This document shows, in pieces, positions 54,564 through 63,293 of a stretch of DNA of 64,000 nucleotides. This DNA is from Halochromatium roseum. GTDB taxonomy: Bacteria; Pseudomonadota; Gammaproteobacteria; Chromatiales; Chromatiaceae. The DNA lies in contig NZ_NHSH01000057.1 in the NCBI RefSeq assembly GCF_016653315.1, positions 323,882 through 387,881 of the forward strand, given 5' to 3'. The translations under genes and the position numbers were made by a program. The notes below the pieces were generated by a model. It did not search any database. It worked only from the letters and a program-made list of their open reading frames with translations, and had not been told where the DNA came from. Each line of letters opens with the position of its first letter. The first letter of the stretch is position 1.

Positions 54564-56951
54564 ATGCCCGAGAGTCAGCTTCGTTACCCTAACCTTCCCG
54601 AGCCGTTGCTGCGGATCGTCGAGGCCCGACATCACGACCCCTTCGAGGTCCTCGGGCGTCACGACCAAGGTGACGGCAATGTCATCGTTCGCGTCTTGTT
54701 ACCGCGCGCCGAGCGGGTACGTATCGGCAAGGGCGATATTGAACTCAGCCGCATCGAAGGAACCGACCTCTTCGTCTGGGAGGGACCAGCGAGCGCCGTC
54801 GATGACGACTATCAGATCAGCTGGTACGACAAGCAGGGGCAGGTTCATATCCAGCACGATCCCTACAGCTTCGGCCCCCAGATCCCGGACTTCGACCTGC
54901 ATCTCTTCGGGGAGGGTCGCCACTGGCACGCCTATCGCTTTCTTGGCGCCTATCAACTAGAGGTTGATGGCATCACCGGCTTCCAGTTCGGCGTCTGGGC
55001 GCCTGGTGCGACCCGAGTCAGCGTCGTCGGCGAATTCAACAACTGGGACGGTCGTGAGCATCAGATGCGGGTTCGCCCCGGCTCCGGGGTCTGGGAGTTG
55101 TTCATCCCCGGACTGGACGCAGAGTCGCTGTACAAGTTCGAGCTGCGCTCCGCCGAGGGCGTGCCGATGGTCAAGATCGACCCCTACGCCAGCGCCTTTC
55201 AAGAGCGTCCGGATAATGCTTGCATCCTGCACGCCCCGAGTGACTTCGTCTGGACCGACCAGGACTGGCTCGAGGCACGCGCCAAGAACAACTGGCAGCA
55301 GCAGCCGATGTCCGTCTATGAGGTGCATCTCGGCTCTTGGCGCCGCGCCGAGGACGGCAGCTTCCTCAACTACCGCGAGCTCGCCGAGCAGTTGGCCGAA
55401 CACTGCAAGGAGCTGGGCTTCACCCACCTCGAGCTACTACCGATCACCGAACATCCGCTGGATGCCTCCTGGGGCTATCAGGCGACGGGTTATTTCGCGC
55501 CAACCGCACGCTTCGGCACGCCTGATGATTTCCGTTATTTCGTCAACTATCTGCACGCGCGGGGCATCGGCGTGCTGCTCGACTGGGTACCAGCCCACTT
55601 CCCGCGCGATACCGTCGCACTGGCTCGTTTCGACGGCACCGCGCTGTACGAGCATGCCGACCCGCGCCAGGGCGAACATAAAGATTGGGGCACGCTGATC
55701 TTCAACTATGGCCGCCACGAGGTGAAGAACTTTCTCCTCTCGAGCGCCCTCTTCTGGCTCGATGAGTACCACATCGACGGCCTGCGCGTCGACGCCGTGG
55801 CCTCAATGCTCTACCTCGACTACTCGCGTAATGACGGTGAGTGGATACCCAACAAGTACGGCGGCAACGAGAACCTGGACGCGGTTGAGCTGTTGCGCCA
55901 GCTCAACACCGTGACCCATGAGCAACATCCTGGCTCGCTGATGATCGCCGAGGAATCGACCTCCTGGCCGCAGGTCTCGCGGCCGACTTATCTGGGCGGT
56001 CTCGGCTTCAGTATGAAATGGAACATGGGCTGGATGCACGACACCCTATCGTACATGGAGAAGGACCCGATCTATCGCCACTACCACCATGACCTGCTGA
56101 CCTTCGGTCTGCTTTACGCCTTCACCGAGAACTTCGTGCTGCCGTTCAGCCATGACGAGGTCGTGCACGGTAAGAAGTCGATGCTCGACAAGATGCCCGG
56201 TGATGCCTGGCAGAAGTTCGCCTCGCTGCGCCTGCTCTACACCTTCATGTTCAGCTATCCGGGCAAGAAGCTGCTGTTCCAGGGCTGCGAGTTTGCACAG
56301 GGTCGTGAGTGGAACTTTGATGCCGCCGCCGAGTGGGAGCTGCTCGAACGACCGCAGCATCAGGGCGTGAAGACAATCGTCGCCGATCTCAACCAGCTCT
56401 ACCGCACCGAACCGGCATTGCACGAGGTCGACTTCGAAAGCTCAGGCTTCGAGTGGATCGACTGCCACGACTCCAGCCAGTCGGTATTGAGCTATCTGCG
56501 CAAGTCCAAAGACGGCAAGCAGCTGGTCGCCTGCGCCTTCAATTTCACCCCGGTCCCGCGCGAGAACTACCGCATCGGCGTCCCGGTCGAGGGCTACTAT
56601 CGCGAGGCCGTCAACTCCGACGCCGAACTCTATGGTGGCAGCAACGTCGGTAATCGGGGCGGCGTGCATTCAGAGCGCAGCAGCTGGATGGGCCGCCCCT
56701 ACTCGATCCCGCTCGCGTTGCCGCCGCTGGCAGGTGTCATCATGGTGCTCGAACCAAGCTCGGCTGCATCCGATGACGCCAATGCCGCCGACGCGTCGAG
56801 CCCAACTGCACCCATCTTGGCCGAAGGTCGAGCCGCGCGGAACACGACTGACACTGATCAGAGCGGCTCCGATAACGCGACCAACTCACCAGCGGCAACC
56901 GCCGCTGCTGATACCCAGTTTACCACCTACCCCATGGAGTCGAGCCGATGA
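54564..56951 (+). CDS. glgB: 1,4-alpha-glucan branching enzyme GlgB, C-terminally extended
   Basis: A GH13 branching enzyme that introduces alpha-1,6 branches. From the ATG 54564 it has 795 residues: an N-terminal CBM48 ([20 protein letters not shown]), the catalytic barrel with [29 protein letters not shown] (nucleophile Asp), [11 protein letters not shown] (acid/base Glu) and [14 protein letters not shown]. The last 65 residues (rich in Ala, Ser, Asp, Thr) follow the normal C-terminus VIMVLEPSS and look disordered. The gene's stop overlaps the next gene's ATG by 4 bases. Confidence 0.93.
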   Translation: MPESQLRYPNLPEPLLRIVEARHHDPFEVLGRHDQGDGNVIVRVLLPRAERVRIGKGDIELSRIEGTDLFVWEGPASAVDDDYQISWYDKQGQVHIQHDPYSFGPQIPDFDLHLFGEGRHWHAYRFLGAYQLEVDGITGFQFGVWAPGATRVSVVGEFNNWDGREHQMRVRPGSGVWELFIPGLDAESLYKFELRSAEGVPMVKIDPYASAFQERPDNACILHAPSDFVWTDQDWLEARAKNNWQQQPMSVYEVHLGSWRRAEDGSFLNYRELAEQLAEHCKELGFTHLELLPITEHPLDASWGYQATGYFAPTARFGTPDDFRYFVNYLHARGIGVLLDWVPAHFPRDTVALARFDGTALYEHADPRQGEHKDWGTLIFNYGRHEVKNFLLSSALFWLDEYHIDGLRVDAVASMLYLDYSRNDGEWIPNKYGGNENLDAVELLRQLNTVTHEQHPGSLMIAEESTSWPQVSRPTYLGGLGFSMKWNMGWMHDTLSYMEKDPIYRHYHHDLLTFGLLYAFTENFVLPFSHDEVVHGKKSMLDKMPGDAWQKFASLRLLYTFMFSYPGKKLLFQGCEFAQGREWNFDAAAEWELLERPQHQGVKTIVADLNQLYRTEPALHEVDFESSGFEWIDCHDSSQSVLSYLRKSKDGKQLVACAFNFTPVPRENYRIGVPVEGYYREAVNSDAELYGGSNVGNRGGVHSERSSWMGRPYSIPLALPPLAGVIMVLEPSSAASDDANAADASSPTAPILAEGRAARNTTDTDQSGSDNATNSPAATAAADTQFTTYPMESSR

Positions 56952-57907
56952 AGCGACAACCATTCAGCCTGCTTGCACTCGTCTTGCTCATCCTTGCCAA
57001 CCTGGCCGCTGCCGTCGAGCGCGGGCCGGCCGTACCCGACTATCCGTTTCAAGAGGTCGCCGCCGGCGTCTACGTGATCCAAGGCCCCATCGCCTATCCA
57101 TCCCCTGAGAATCAGGGCTTCATGAACAACCCGGCCTGGGTGGTGACCGACGCTGGCGTCGTCGTGATCGATCCGGGCGCCAGTGTTCAGAGCGGCGAGA
57201 TGGTCCTGCGCGCACTGCGCAAGGTGACCGAAGCCCCGATCATTGCGGTGCTCAACACGCACGTTCACGGCGATCACTGGCTAGGCAACCAGGCGATCCA
57301 GGCCGCTTACCCGGACGTACCGATCTATGCCCATCCCAACATGATCGAAGCCATCGAGAACGGTGCCGGCGAGCAATGGCTCGACCTGATGCTAAGGGCC
57401 ACCGAAGGCGCGACTGCCGGCACTGAGGCGGTAGGACCCACCCAAGCCGTCGGCGGTGAAACCGAACTACAGCTCGGCGGACTCACCTATCGCATTCATC
57501 ATTGGGGACAGGCGCATACCAACAATGACCTCATGATCGAGATCCCCGAGCGCGCTGTGCTCTTTGCCGCCGACAACGCCAACAACCAGCGTATCGTGCG
57601 CTTTGATGACGCCTCGTTTGCAGGTCTCATCGACACACTGGAACGCGCCAAGGCGCTTCCGGTCAAGGTCGTCGTACCGGGCCACGGCCCGGTTGGCGGC
57701 CCTGAGATCATTGAGGAGAATCTCGTCTACGTCGCGACCCTCCGTGAAGCGGTGGCTGAGCTGTTCGATGCCGGCATGAGCGATTTCGAGATGAAGGCCC
57801 CCATCGCCAAACGCCTCAGCGCCTACCAGGACTGGGCTGGCTTCGAGGACGAACTCGGCAAGCACATTTCACTGGCCTATCTGGAAGTGGAGGCCGAGGC
57901 CTTCTGA
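56948..57907 (+). CDS. Exported metallo-beta-lactamase-fold hydrolase (SoxH-like)
   Basis: A 319-residue protein with a signal peptide ([20 protein letters not shown]) and an MBL fold: H-V-H-G-D-H at residues 105-110, the second histidine near [18 protein letters not shown], and [15 protein letters not shown] later. The beginning [20 protein letters not shown] and [20 protein letters not shown] resemble SoxH and quinoprotein-associated zinc hydrolases. Substrate is unknown. Its ATG overlaps the glgB stop, though the two products work in different compartments; the Cache protein gene follows 17 bases later. Confidence 0.8.
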   Translation: MKRQPFSLLALVLLILANLAAAVERGPAVPDYPFQEVAAGVYVIQGPIAYPSPENQGFMNNPAWVVTDAGVVVIDPGASVQSGEMVLRALRKVTEAPIIAVLNTHVHGDHWLGNQAIQAAYPDVPIYAHPNMIEAIENGAGEQWLDLMLRATEGATAGTEAVGPTQAVGGETELQLGGLTYRIHHWGQAHTNNDLMIEIPERAVLFAADNANNQRIVRFDDASFAGLIDTLERAKALPVKVVVPGHGPVGGPEIIEENLVYVATLREAVAELFDAGMSDFEMKAPIAKRLSAYQDWAGFEDELGKHISLAYLEVEAEAF

Positions 57908-57924
57908 GATTTTTCAGCGTTCGC

Positions 57925-59415
57925 ATGCGACAAGGTACGACCCTTATCATTCTGATGCTGCTCCTCGTCCTGCCGGTTCAGGCCGATGAGGGCATGCATC
58001 CGGTACTTGAGGATACCTATAACGCCCTGGATCAGATCCGCGATACCCGGCAAAATCAGCTAGAGGGCTATCTTCAACGGCTGCAGCAACTGGCCGGCCA
58101 GGCATCCACCGACGTCCATTTTCAGGACTACTTCAAGATCAAGCAGCGCTATCACCAGCTGCAGGGACAGTTGCCGGCGCCGCCCGAGGTGGTTCAGAGC
58201 ATCGAACAGCTCAAGAACTCCATCCGCGATCACTATCTCCAACACTACTCGATCTTCCATGACATCTTGTTCGTCGACAAGAGTGGATTCGTCCTTTCTA
58301 CCATCCGGCACGAGCGGGACTATCACGAGCACTTGTTTTCGGGTCGGCTGGCTGAATCGGCGCTGTCTCGCCAACTGTTGCGCGATCCGGAGCGATCGTT
58401 TGTGGATTACGATTTCTATTGGGCGTCGGATGAACCATCGGCCTTTTTTGTCGAGCCCATGGTCATCGACGGCCAAAGGCAGGGCTGGCTGGTTTGCCAG
58501 TCTGCCCTAAACCGGATCAACAGGATCTTCACCCGAGAAGATGATCTGGGCCAGACTGGAGAGGTCTTTCTCGCCAATCGTCGCCACCAGATGCTCACGG
58601 CCAGCCGACTGCACCCCGACCAGGGGGCGTTGCTACGGCACCTGGCCGCGAAAAACCTGGAGCCCAAATTTTCCCAGGGCGAGGGACACCGGCGAGTGAT
58701 CGATTACCGAGGCTACCCGGTGCTGACCTCGTTTACCCTCTGCCGCGTCCAGGACAGCGATTGGCTGCTGGTCGCCAAGATCGACGAAGACGAGATCCTA
58801 ACCAACCACTTCCGGCAACAGCACGCGGAAGATGTTTCGCTCCTTGAGCGCTATCTCCCAGTGGGCGATCCGGCTTTCTGCGCCGAGCATGTGCTGCCCG
58901 GAGATGGCACCATCGTGGACATGGACGAGTTTCGCTCGTCTGCTGATGCGCCCCTGTTGACATTCGGTATTTCCACCTGCACCGGCCTGCTGATGATCCT
59001 TCCCAGCGGCGAGGCAATTCTGGGCCACGCCAGCGAGCGTGACCGGATCTACGGCGGAACGGAGACCGATCTGCTGGGCAATATGTTGCGCGATATCAAA
59101 AGATTTCGGTTACTGCCTTACGAGGTGCGCGACCTCAAGGTGGTGCTGGTTGCTCCTCACGATCGGAGCCTAGGCGGCGCGGTGCAGCGTCTGCTCGCTG
59201 AGGGTTTGCTGCTTTCCCAGATCCGTTTCGCCCGTGTGGCCGAGGCCGAAAGCGCCACCCTGACACACGATCCTCGGCAGGGCAGCACCCTAGTGCGTTG
59301 GCGATTGTCGGAGTCGGCGGGTCTGCGTTGGCAATGCCTGGATGATCTGGAAGATCTAGGACAGGTCTACCAGAGCGCGATTGCCTATCCGTTGGAAACA
59401 AACCGACCGCGATAG
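57925..59415 (+). CDS. Exported Cache sensor with CheD-like C-terminal domain
   Basis: A 496-residue protein with a cleavable signal peptide (LIILMLLLVLPVQADEG, cut near residue 20) and no other transmembrane segment, so it is periplasmic. After a helical stalk, residues about 60-290 resemble a double Cache sensor (FHDILFVDKSGFVLSTIRHE, SDWLLVAKIDEDEIL). Residues about 340-480 contain TFGISTCTGLLMILPSGEAI then LGHA: T346, C352 and H368 have almost the spacing of the CheD deamidase triad (Thr21, Cys27, His44), followed by LKVVLVAPHDRSLGGAVQRL, similar to CheD's later strand-helix. A Gln deamidase outside the cytoplasm is not something I know of. The domain call is inference from the motif; the Cache call is moderately certain. 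Confidence 0.6.
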   Translation: MRQGTTLIILMLLLVLPVQADEGMHPVLEDTYNALDQIRDTRQNQLEGYLQRLQQLAGQASTDVHFQDYFKIKQRYHQLQGQLPAPPEVVQSIEQLKNSIRDHYLQHYSIFHDILFVDKSGFVLSTIRHERDYHEHLFSGRLAESALSRQLLRDPERSFVDYDFYWASDEPSAFFVEPMVIDGQRQGWLVCQSALNRINRIFTREDDLGQTGEVFLANRRHQMLTASRLHPDQGALLRHLAAKNLEPKFSQGEGHRRVIDYRGYPVLTSFTLCRVQDSDWLLVAKIDEDEILTNHFRQQHAEDVSLLERYLPVGDPAFCAEHVLPGDGTIVDMDEFRSSADAPLLTFGISTCTGLLMILPSGEAILGHASERDRIYGGTETDLLGNMLRDIKRFRLLPYEVRDLKVVLVAPHDRSLGGAVQRLLAEGLLLSQIRFARVAEAESATLTHDPRQGSTLVRWRLSESAGLRWQCLDDLEDLGQVYQSAIAYPLETNRPR

Positions 59416-59511
59416 GCAGTTCCGAAAACCCATCATCACGCCAATGACAGCTGGAAAGCAACCTGCTCCTCGCCGTCGTCCGGATGACGATTCCCGCGGA
59501 GCAAAAAACAG

Positions 59512-59718
59512 CTAATCGTTCTTCGTCGTATCGATCTTGAGCGGAATGTACGCGAAGCAGGTACGCTTCCAACTCGTAAAGAGCAGCACCAGCGCGATGA
59601 CCGTCAGGAGCATTTGAAGCGCCATGGCGGGGATAAAAAAGCTAATGGTGATGATCACAGCGGCCGCGATCAAACGGATGTTGCTATCGCCGTTGCCGAC
59701 GTTCTTAGGTAAGGCCAT
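59512..59718 (-). CDS. DUF2892 membrane protein (YgaP-TM-like)
   Basis: A 68-residue protein with ALPKNVGNGDSNIRLIAAAV at the start, then two hydrophobic helices (IITISFFIPAMALQMLLTVI) and KRTCFAYIPLKIDT at the end. The N-V-G-x-x-D-x-x-I-R opening and the C-x-x-Y-x-x-x-x-I-x-T end are those of DUF2892, the inner-membrane unit found alone or fused to rhodanese domains (YgaP). A hairpin-like GC region between 59463 and 59502 separates it from the convergent Cache gene; no T-run is seen. Confidence 0.8.
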   Translation of the reverse strand: MALPKNVGNGDSNIRLIAAAVIITISFFIPAMALQMLLTVIALVLLFTSWKRTCFAYIPLKIDTTKND

Positions 59719-59770
59719 GGAGGTTTTTCCTTTGTAAATTTAGATGTTTAACTGTTTAGCCGTGAGCTGG

Positions 59771-59954
59771 TCGCCGGCTCGCTCGGGTGGCCGATGGCCG
59801 ATCCAACTTCGCACCGGGGGCATATCGAGCGACCAGAAAGTCGAGCCAGTTGGTCGAGCCTGCTGAGTCTAACAAAGTCGCGGACCTCGCGGCGCTGCTC
59901 GATGAGTCGAATGCCTTGTTCAAGCAGCGGCAGGCCGATGCAGAGGAACAGTGA
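59771..59954 (+). CDS. Short coiled-coil frame, probable gene remnant
   Basis: A frame open from 59771 reads RSNFAPGAYRATRKSSQLVE, then PAESNKVADLAALLDESNAL and FKQRQADAEEQ before a stop at 59952-59954. The amphipathic helix ending looks like a genuine protein C-terminus, but there is no good start (a GTG is the best) and no family match that I recognise. It is the left edge of the eroded region. Confidence 0.3.
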
Positions 59955-59957
59955 GGA

Positions 59958-61475
59958 TTACCTCTCCAAAAAGGCATTGACACTCAGGCTCCGCGGCAGC
60001 AAGCGCCCGCTAGGGCCTGGGGACATGGTCACGATCTGGCGTGAGTCCTCCGGACCATAGCTGACATGAATCGGCTGATCCGCGCCATAGAAGTAGAGCC
60101 GGTCGAATGGTGTATTCGCTGCCACCCACTCGGCCACCTCGCGCATGTCTTCGTCCTCGATGATGAAGTCCACCGCTGCACCCAGACGGGGGCAGATCAG
60201 ATTGCCAAGGCGATTACGCTCATGCGCGGCATGCTGATCGCGTTTCGGATCGATGCGCCCTGGGATCTGCCGCGCCAGCGCTGGCGAGCAAAAGCCATAA
60301 GTCAGGCGGATCATCCCGAACCAGTCGATCACCGGGTCTAACACCTGCTCTGCCAGCTCCAGCAGCGCCCTGTAGCTATCAGCGCGCTGCGGACGATTGT
60401 CGAACTCGCCCGCAGCCCGCAGACGCTGCCAGGTCTCGCCACACTCAATCAACTGCCGAAAGGTCAGGAACCGCCCGCAAGCATCATCTAGTGCCGGTAT
60501 CGTCTGTAATCGGCGCAGGCGCAGCCCATCCAGTTGCCAGTGGTGGCGAGCCAAGATTGCGGTCAGCTCCATCGCCGGAGGGCCATAGCCGGCAAGGCTA
60601 AACAGCCCTTTTGCCGCGAGCTGCTCCAGCGTGTCATCGAATGCCAACTGCTGTGGATAACCCGGAAATTCCTCATTAATGTAGCGCGATTTGCGGTACA
60701 GGAATGGCGGCTCGAACTGCTCGCCGTAGCCAAACAGGTCGACATCCTGGTCGCGCATCTTGATTTTCACACGTTCCAACAGGCGCGGTAGCGCCTGCCC
60801 CTCAAAGTCGTCGAAGCGCATCAGCGTCAGCTTGCCAGAGCCGATATGGAAGCTCTGGATTGGCGCCGAAAAGCCATAGCGAACCATGGCGGTGCGCTGA
60901 CGCGCGGCCTCCCAGCCCGCATGCAAGGGTGCGCCATCGTCGGCCGCCGTCTCGACCTCATCGACATCAAGATTGCCCAGCGGCAGCAACGCATGGCCAT
61001 CGATGCGATAACCTTTCTCTCGGACCAACGCCAACCACTGGCGCTGATAGCCGATACGGGTGCTATCCTCGAACAGGCCGATCGCCTCTGCTGCCGCTGT
61101 CAGCGCTACATATTCATCATGACGCGGATGATCGCTCGGCAGTAGCAGTTCCTTACGATGCAGGATCGGCGGGTTGAGGGAGTCGGCGTAGGTGCGATAG
61201 CCGATCTCACCCGTGCTCGGCTCAAAGCGCCAGCTCTCGCGCAGCGCTGGGAAGGGGTCATCGAAGAAGTGGGGATAATGAAGCAGCGCCACCTGGCCGT
61301 CGGCATCCAAGCGCAGCACATTGAACCGCTCGCCCCGCTCCAGCCCGGCAGCCAGCTCCGCCTGCCTGACGGCCTGCTCCCAAGCCTCGCGGCGAGCCTC
61401 ATCGAGAGCCGCCAGCGTCTCGACATGCAGGTAGGTTCGACGGCCGATCACTTTGCCTGGCATATCTTCACTCAT
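59958..61475 (-). CDS. DNA phosphorothioation-associated putative methyltransferase family protein
   Basis: A 505-residue protein. MSEDMPGKVIGRRTYLHVET, FNVLRLDADGQVALLHYPHF and the block NPPILHRKELLLPSDHPRHD match, as I recall the family, the conserved N-terminal region of the Dnd-associated putative methyltransferases. DQDVDLFGYGEQFEPPFLYR, KSRYINEEFPGYPQ and LTFRQLIECGETWQRL are also family-like. The last 130 residues (GFCSPALARQIPGRIDPKRD, then QHAAHERNRLGNLICPRLGA, AVDFI) carry a spaced His/Asp pattern similar to VanY/M15 peptidases. No typical SAM-binding glycine motif is visible. There are no dnd genes within the window, so the gene is an orphan here and its true activity is open. Confidence 0.7.
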   Translation of the reverse strand: MSEDMPGKVIGRRTYLHVETLAALDEARREAWEQAVRQAELAAGLERGERFNVLRLDADGQVALLHYPHFFDDPFPALRESWRFEPSTGEIGYRTYADSLNPPILHRKELLLPSDHPRHDEYVALTAAAEAIGLFEDSTRIGYQRQWLALVREKGYRIDGHALLPLGNLDVDEVETAADDGAPLHAGWEAARQRTAMVRYGFSAPIQSFHIGSGKLTLMRFDDFEGQALPRLLERVKIKMRDQDVDLFGYGEQFEPPFLYRKSRYINEEFPGYPQQLAFDDTLEQLAAKGLFSLAGYGPPAMELTAILARHHWQLDGLRLRRLQTIPALDDACGRFLTFRQLIECGETWQRLRAAGEFDNRPQRADSYRALLELAEQVLDPVIDWFGMIRLTYGFCSPALARQIPGRIDPKRDQHAAHERNRLGNLICPRLGAAVDFIIEDEDMREVAEWVAANTPFDRLYFYGADQPIHVSYGPEDSRQIVTMSPGPSGRLLPRSLSVNAFLER

Positions 61476-61534
61476 GCTGGTTTACCGCACCCGTGGGAAT
61501 GATCGATGACGACCGAGGGCTCACAGACAATAAC

Positions 61535-61597
61535 GCGATGCTGGGTGCTGAGCGAAAGACCTTTATACTGACAGAATCGGTGACGTTGAGGTTAGCC
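61535..61597 (+). promoter_or_regulatory. Promoter-like segment, duplicated at the right edge
   Basis: GCGATGCTGG ... GAAAG, a TATACT (-10-like, 61564-61569), then GTTGAGGTTAGCC. A closely similar 62-base segment lies at 63930-63991 with the same TATACT. It precedes the small gene at 61631. A -35 element is not obvious. The shared segment implies either a duplicated promoter region or a short repeat family. Confidence 0.5.
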
Positions 61598-61630
61598 GCG
61601 CTTGGGCAAGCACAAGGGGGAGAGGCCACG

Positions 61631-62158
61631 ATGACGAAGGGTCAAACCAATCAAGAATGCCACTGGATGCCAGCGCTACGCGCGGCGGTGGCAACCGGCT
61701 CTCACGAGCGTGTCGCCGAGGTCTTCAGCCTGCTGATCTGGCAAGACGGCGAGCGGATCAGCGTTCGAGCCAAGACCTTCCTCGAGCAATTCGCGCCAAG
61801 CTACTTCGCCGAAAAGGGCTTGACGGCGGCAACCATCGAAGAGCGTCTGCGCATGGAGACATTCAGCGCCAGTGTGCTCGCCTACCTAGACGGTCGAGGC
61901 GTCGAGATCGAACTCTCGGTCGAACGCGACATCGCCACCTGGATCGAAGCCAACGCCCCGGCCATGGTCAGCGCCAACCTGAAGCTAATGGAGCAGCAGC
62001 TTGGGCCAGACGGCTTCGCGGCCCACCGGGATCAAGTCAAGCTGCATCAGTTGATCAGTCTCAAGATCTACGAGGCGGTGCAGCAGCGCGCCTTGGAAAA
62101 GGTCTGGGCCGACATCGAGGCGGATCTGGCCGAGGTGATGGCCGCGGCGGCGCGCTAG
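61631..62158 (+). CDS. Hypothetical protein downstream of duplicated promoter
   Basis: A 175-residue soluble protein (MTKGQTNQECHWMPALRAAV at the start). The start at 61631 follows a GGGGGAG; the frame extends to 61493 without similarity. It is largely helical (ATWIEANAPAMVSANLKLME near the middle, a DLAEVMAAAAR ending) with a moderately acidic composition. No family is recognised. It converges with the gene at 62204. The duplicated promoter segment at the right edge suggests a paralogue just outside the window. Confidence 0.6.
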   Translation: MTKGQTNQECHWMPALRAAVATGSHERVAEVFSLLIWQDGERISVRAKTFLEQFAPSYFAEKGLTAATIEERLRMETFSASVLAYLDGRGVEIELSVERDIATWIEANAPAMVSANLKLMEQQLGPDGFAAHRDQVKLHQLISLKIYEAVQQRALEKVWADIEADLAEVMAAAAR

Positions 62159-62186
62159 CCAGTCAGCAGCGGCACATTCCTCACCA

Positions 62187-62201
62187 GGCAAGCGCCTTGC
62201 C
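62187..62201. terminator. Hairpin between convergent small genes
   Basis: GGCAAG-CGC-CTTGCC is a perfect 6-base-pair stem, widened by an outer AGCGGC/GCCGCT pair (62168-62173 with 62199-62204). It lies between the two convergent genes and could terminate either, although no T-run follows. Confidence 0.4.
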
Positions 62202-62203
62202 GC

Positions 62204-62635
62204 TCACCAGTCATCGTCTTCCACATCCATGTACCTGCGCATACTCTCGAGCCAGATCGGCATCCCAGCCTTAATGGTCTGATTCAGATCCTTGACCACA
62301 TGCTGCTCAACCTCACCGCGCTCGGCGAGAAAGGCATAGAATTTTTTCAAGCTCGCGGCATTGCCTTTGATACTCGACTCACTCGACCACATGGCCTTGC
62401 GGATGAACCAATCGCCAAGGAACTCCGCCACATACTCCGCGCCATTGCGCGCATTAACGGCCTCGTAGTACTGGAGAAAATGCTCAAGAAAGAACGAGAT
62501 GTTGGTGACGTGGCGATCAACGGTTGCATCTGAAAGACCGGCGTCTCCAAGCCATTGCTCAAAAGCGGACAACAACCGCTCGTTGTCTTTCTCAATCTGC
62601 CCGGGATCGGACTGAATCTCTTTATTGCTAGACAT
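62204..62635 (-). CDS. Stand-alone integrase core-binding-like (SAM-like) domain protein
   Basis: A 143-residue protein with FEQWLGDAGLSDATVDRHVT near residue 25, then NISFFLEHFLQYYEAVNARN and KGNAASLKKFYAFLAERGEV, the helical pattern of the N-terminal DNA-binding (phage integrase SAM-like) domain of tyrosine recombinases. The C-terminal catalytic domain (R-H-R-Y) is absent and the chain ends in DVEDDDW. It may be a DNA-binding regulator or a truncated recombinase. An acidic tail argues for a complete, separately maintained protein. Confidence 0.6.
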   Translation of the reverse strand: MSSNKEIQSDPGQIEKDNERLLSAFEQWLGDAGLSDATVDRHVTNISFFLEHFLQYYEAVNARNGAEYVAEFLGDWFIRKAMWSSESSIKGNAASLKKFYAFLAERGEVEQHVVKDLNQTIKAGMPIWLESMRRYMDVEDDDW

Positions 62636-62692
62636 CTCATACCTCGAGTTGATCGAGTCTCATCGTCAAGCGCATCGCCTTTCGCGATCCCA

Positions 62693-62899
62693 TCACGCAG
62701 CTTGCACACCGGCGTCGAGCTGTTTGGCCCGGTCTGGCGCGGATAGTCGTCGCTTTCGTTCAGGATCAGGATGACCATGAAATACAAAGGCGCTCGCTGC
62801 CTCGCGCGCCAGCTCCGGCCGCTCCCGCACCCAGCGCAGCTGCACGGCGCCATCGAAGAATCGTTCGTCGTTGAACCGAACCAGATCGCTGATTTTCAT
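62693..62899 (-). pseudogene. N-terminal fragment of an unidentified, probably larger protein
   Basis: A GAGAG precedes the ATG at 62899. The first 43 residues (MKISDLVRFNDERFFDGAVQ, then LRWVRERPELAREAASAFVF and HG) read like a conserved protein N-terminus and remind me of large ATP-binding proteins of defence-type islands, but I cannot name the family with certainty. From residue 44 onward the sequence (HPDPERKRRLSAPD) is arginine-rich and looks out of frame. The rest of the gene is not present between here and the next gene, so this is probably a remnant. Confidence 0.45.
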
Positions 62900-62919
62900 G
62901 GACCGCTCTCTATCGAGAA

Positions 62920-63140
62920 ATCAATGTTGACTGAGCAGGCTCTCTAAACTGTCGGCGGATAAGATGGCTGCTGACCAGTCCTCCAAGACTGGCATGATCT
63001 GCTTGCGTCAGGCGTTGTTCGGCCCAATCCGGTAGCTCGCCGAATTTCAGCTGGATCTGCTTGCCGAGAAGCCGTCGGGCTTCTTCTTTCTGGCCCTCTT
63101 GCCGTCCCTGCTCTATAAATCGCTCGGAAAATCGCATCAT
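62920..63140 (-). pseudogene. Rpn/DUF4351-type C-terminal fragment with a frameshift
   Basis: MMRFSERFIEQGRQEGQKEE, then LGKQIQLKFGELPDWAEQRL, is the DUF4351 tail of Rpn-family (PDDEXK-like transposase/nuclease) proteins. The frame continues as SLGGLVSSHLIRR, but the +1-shifted frame reads LEDWSAAILSADSLESLLSQ followed by H and a stop at 62920, exactly the expected family ending. Removing one G in the CTTGGAGGAC (minus strand, around 62981-62986) would restore it. The N-terminal nuclease domain (about 200 residues) is missing, so this is a relic. Confidence 0.7.
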
Positions 63141-63177
63141 GGCTGAAGCCTCTTGCGGATAACGGTGACGGGGTACT

Positions 63178-63285
63178 ACCAATATTCACATTCCAACCCT
63201 GAGAGACCTCACGTGTCTCGGGCTTGTCGTTGATATGAATTTCCAGAATATCGTCATCGGCATAATAGGTTGTCTTCATTGGCAT
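63178..63285 (-). pseudogene. DUF2283 fragment
   Basis: About 36 codons reading MKTTYYADDDILEIHINDKP, then ETREVSQGWNVNIG, match the first half of the small DUF2283 proteins (about 65-75 residues, D-x-D-I-L-x-I). After that the frame turns into unrelated Ser/Pro/Arg-rich sequence, so the second half has been lost, apparently by fusion to the neighbouring Rpn remnant. Confidence 0.55.
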
Positions 63286-63293
63286 GAAAGTAA

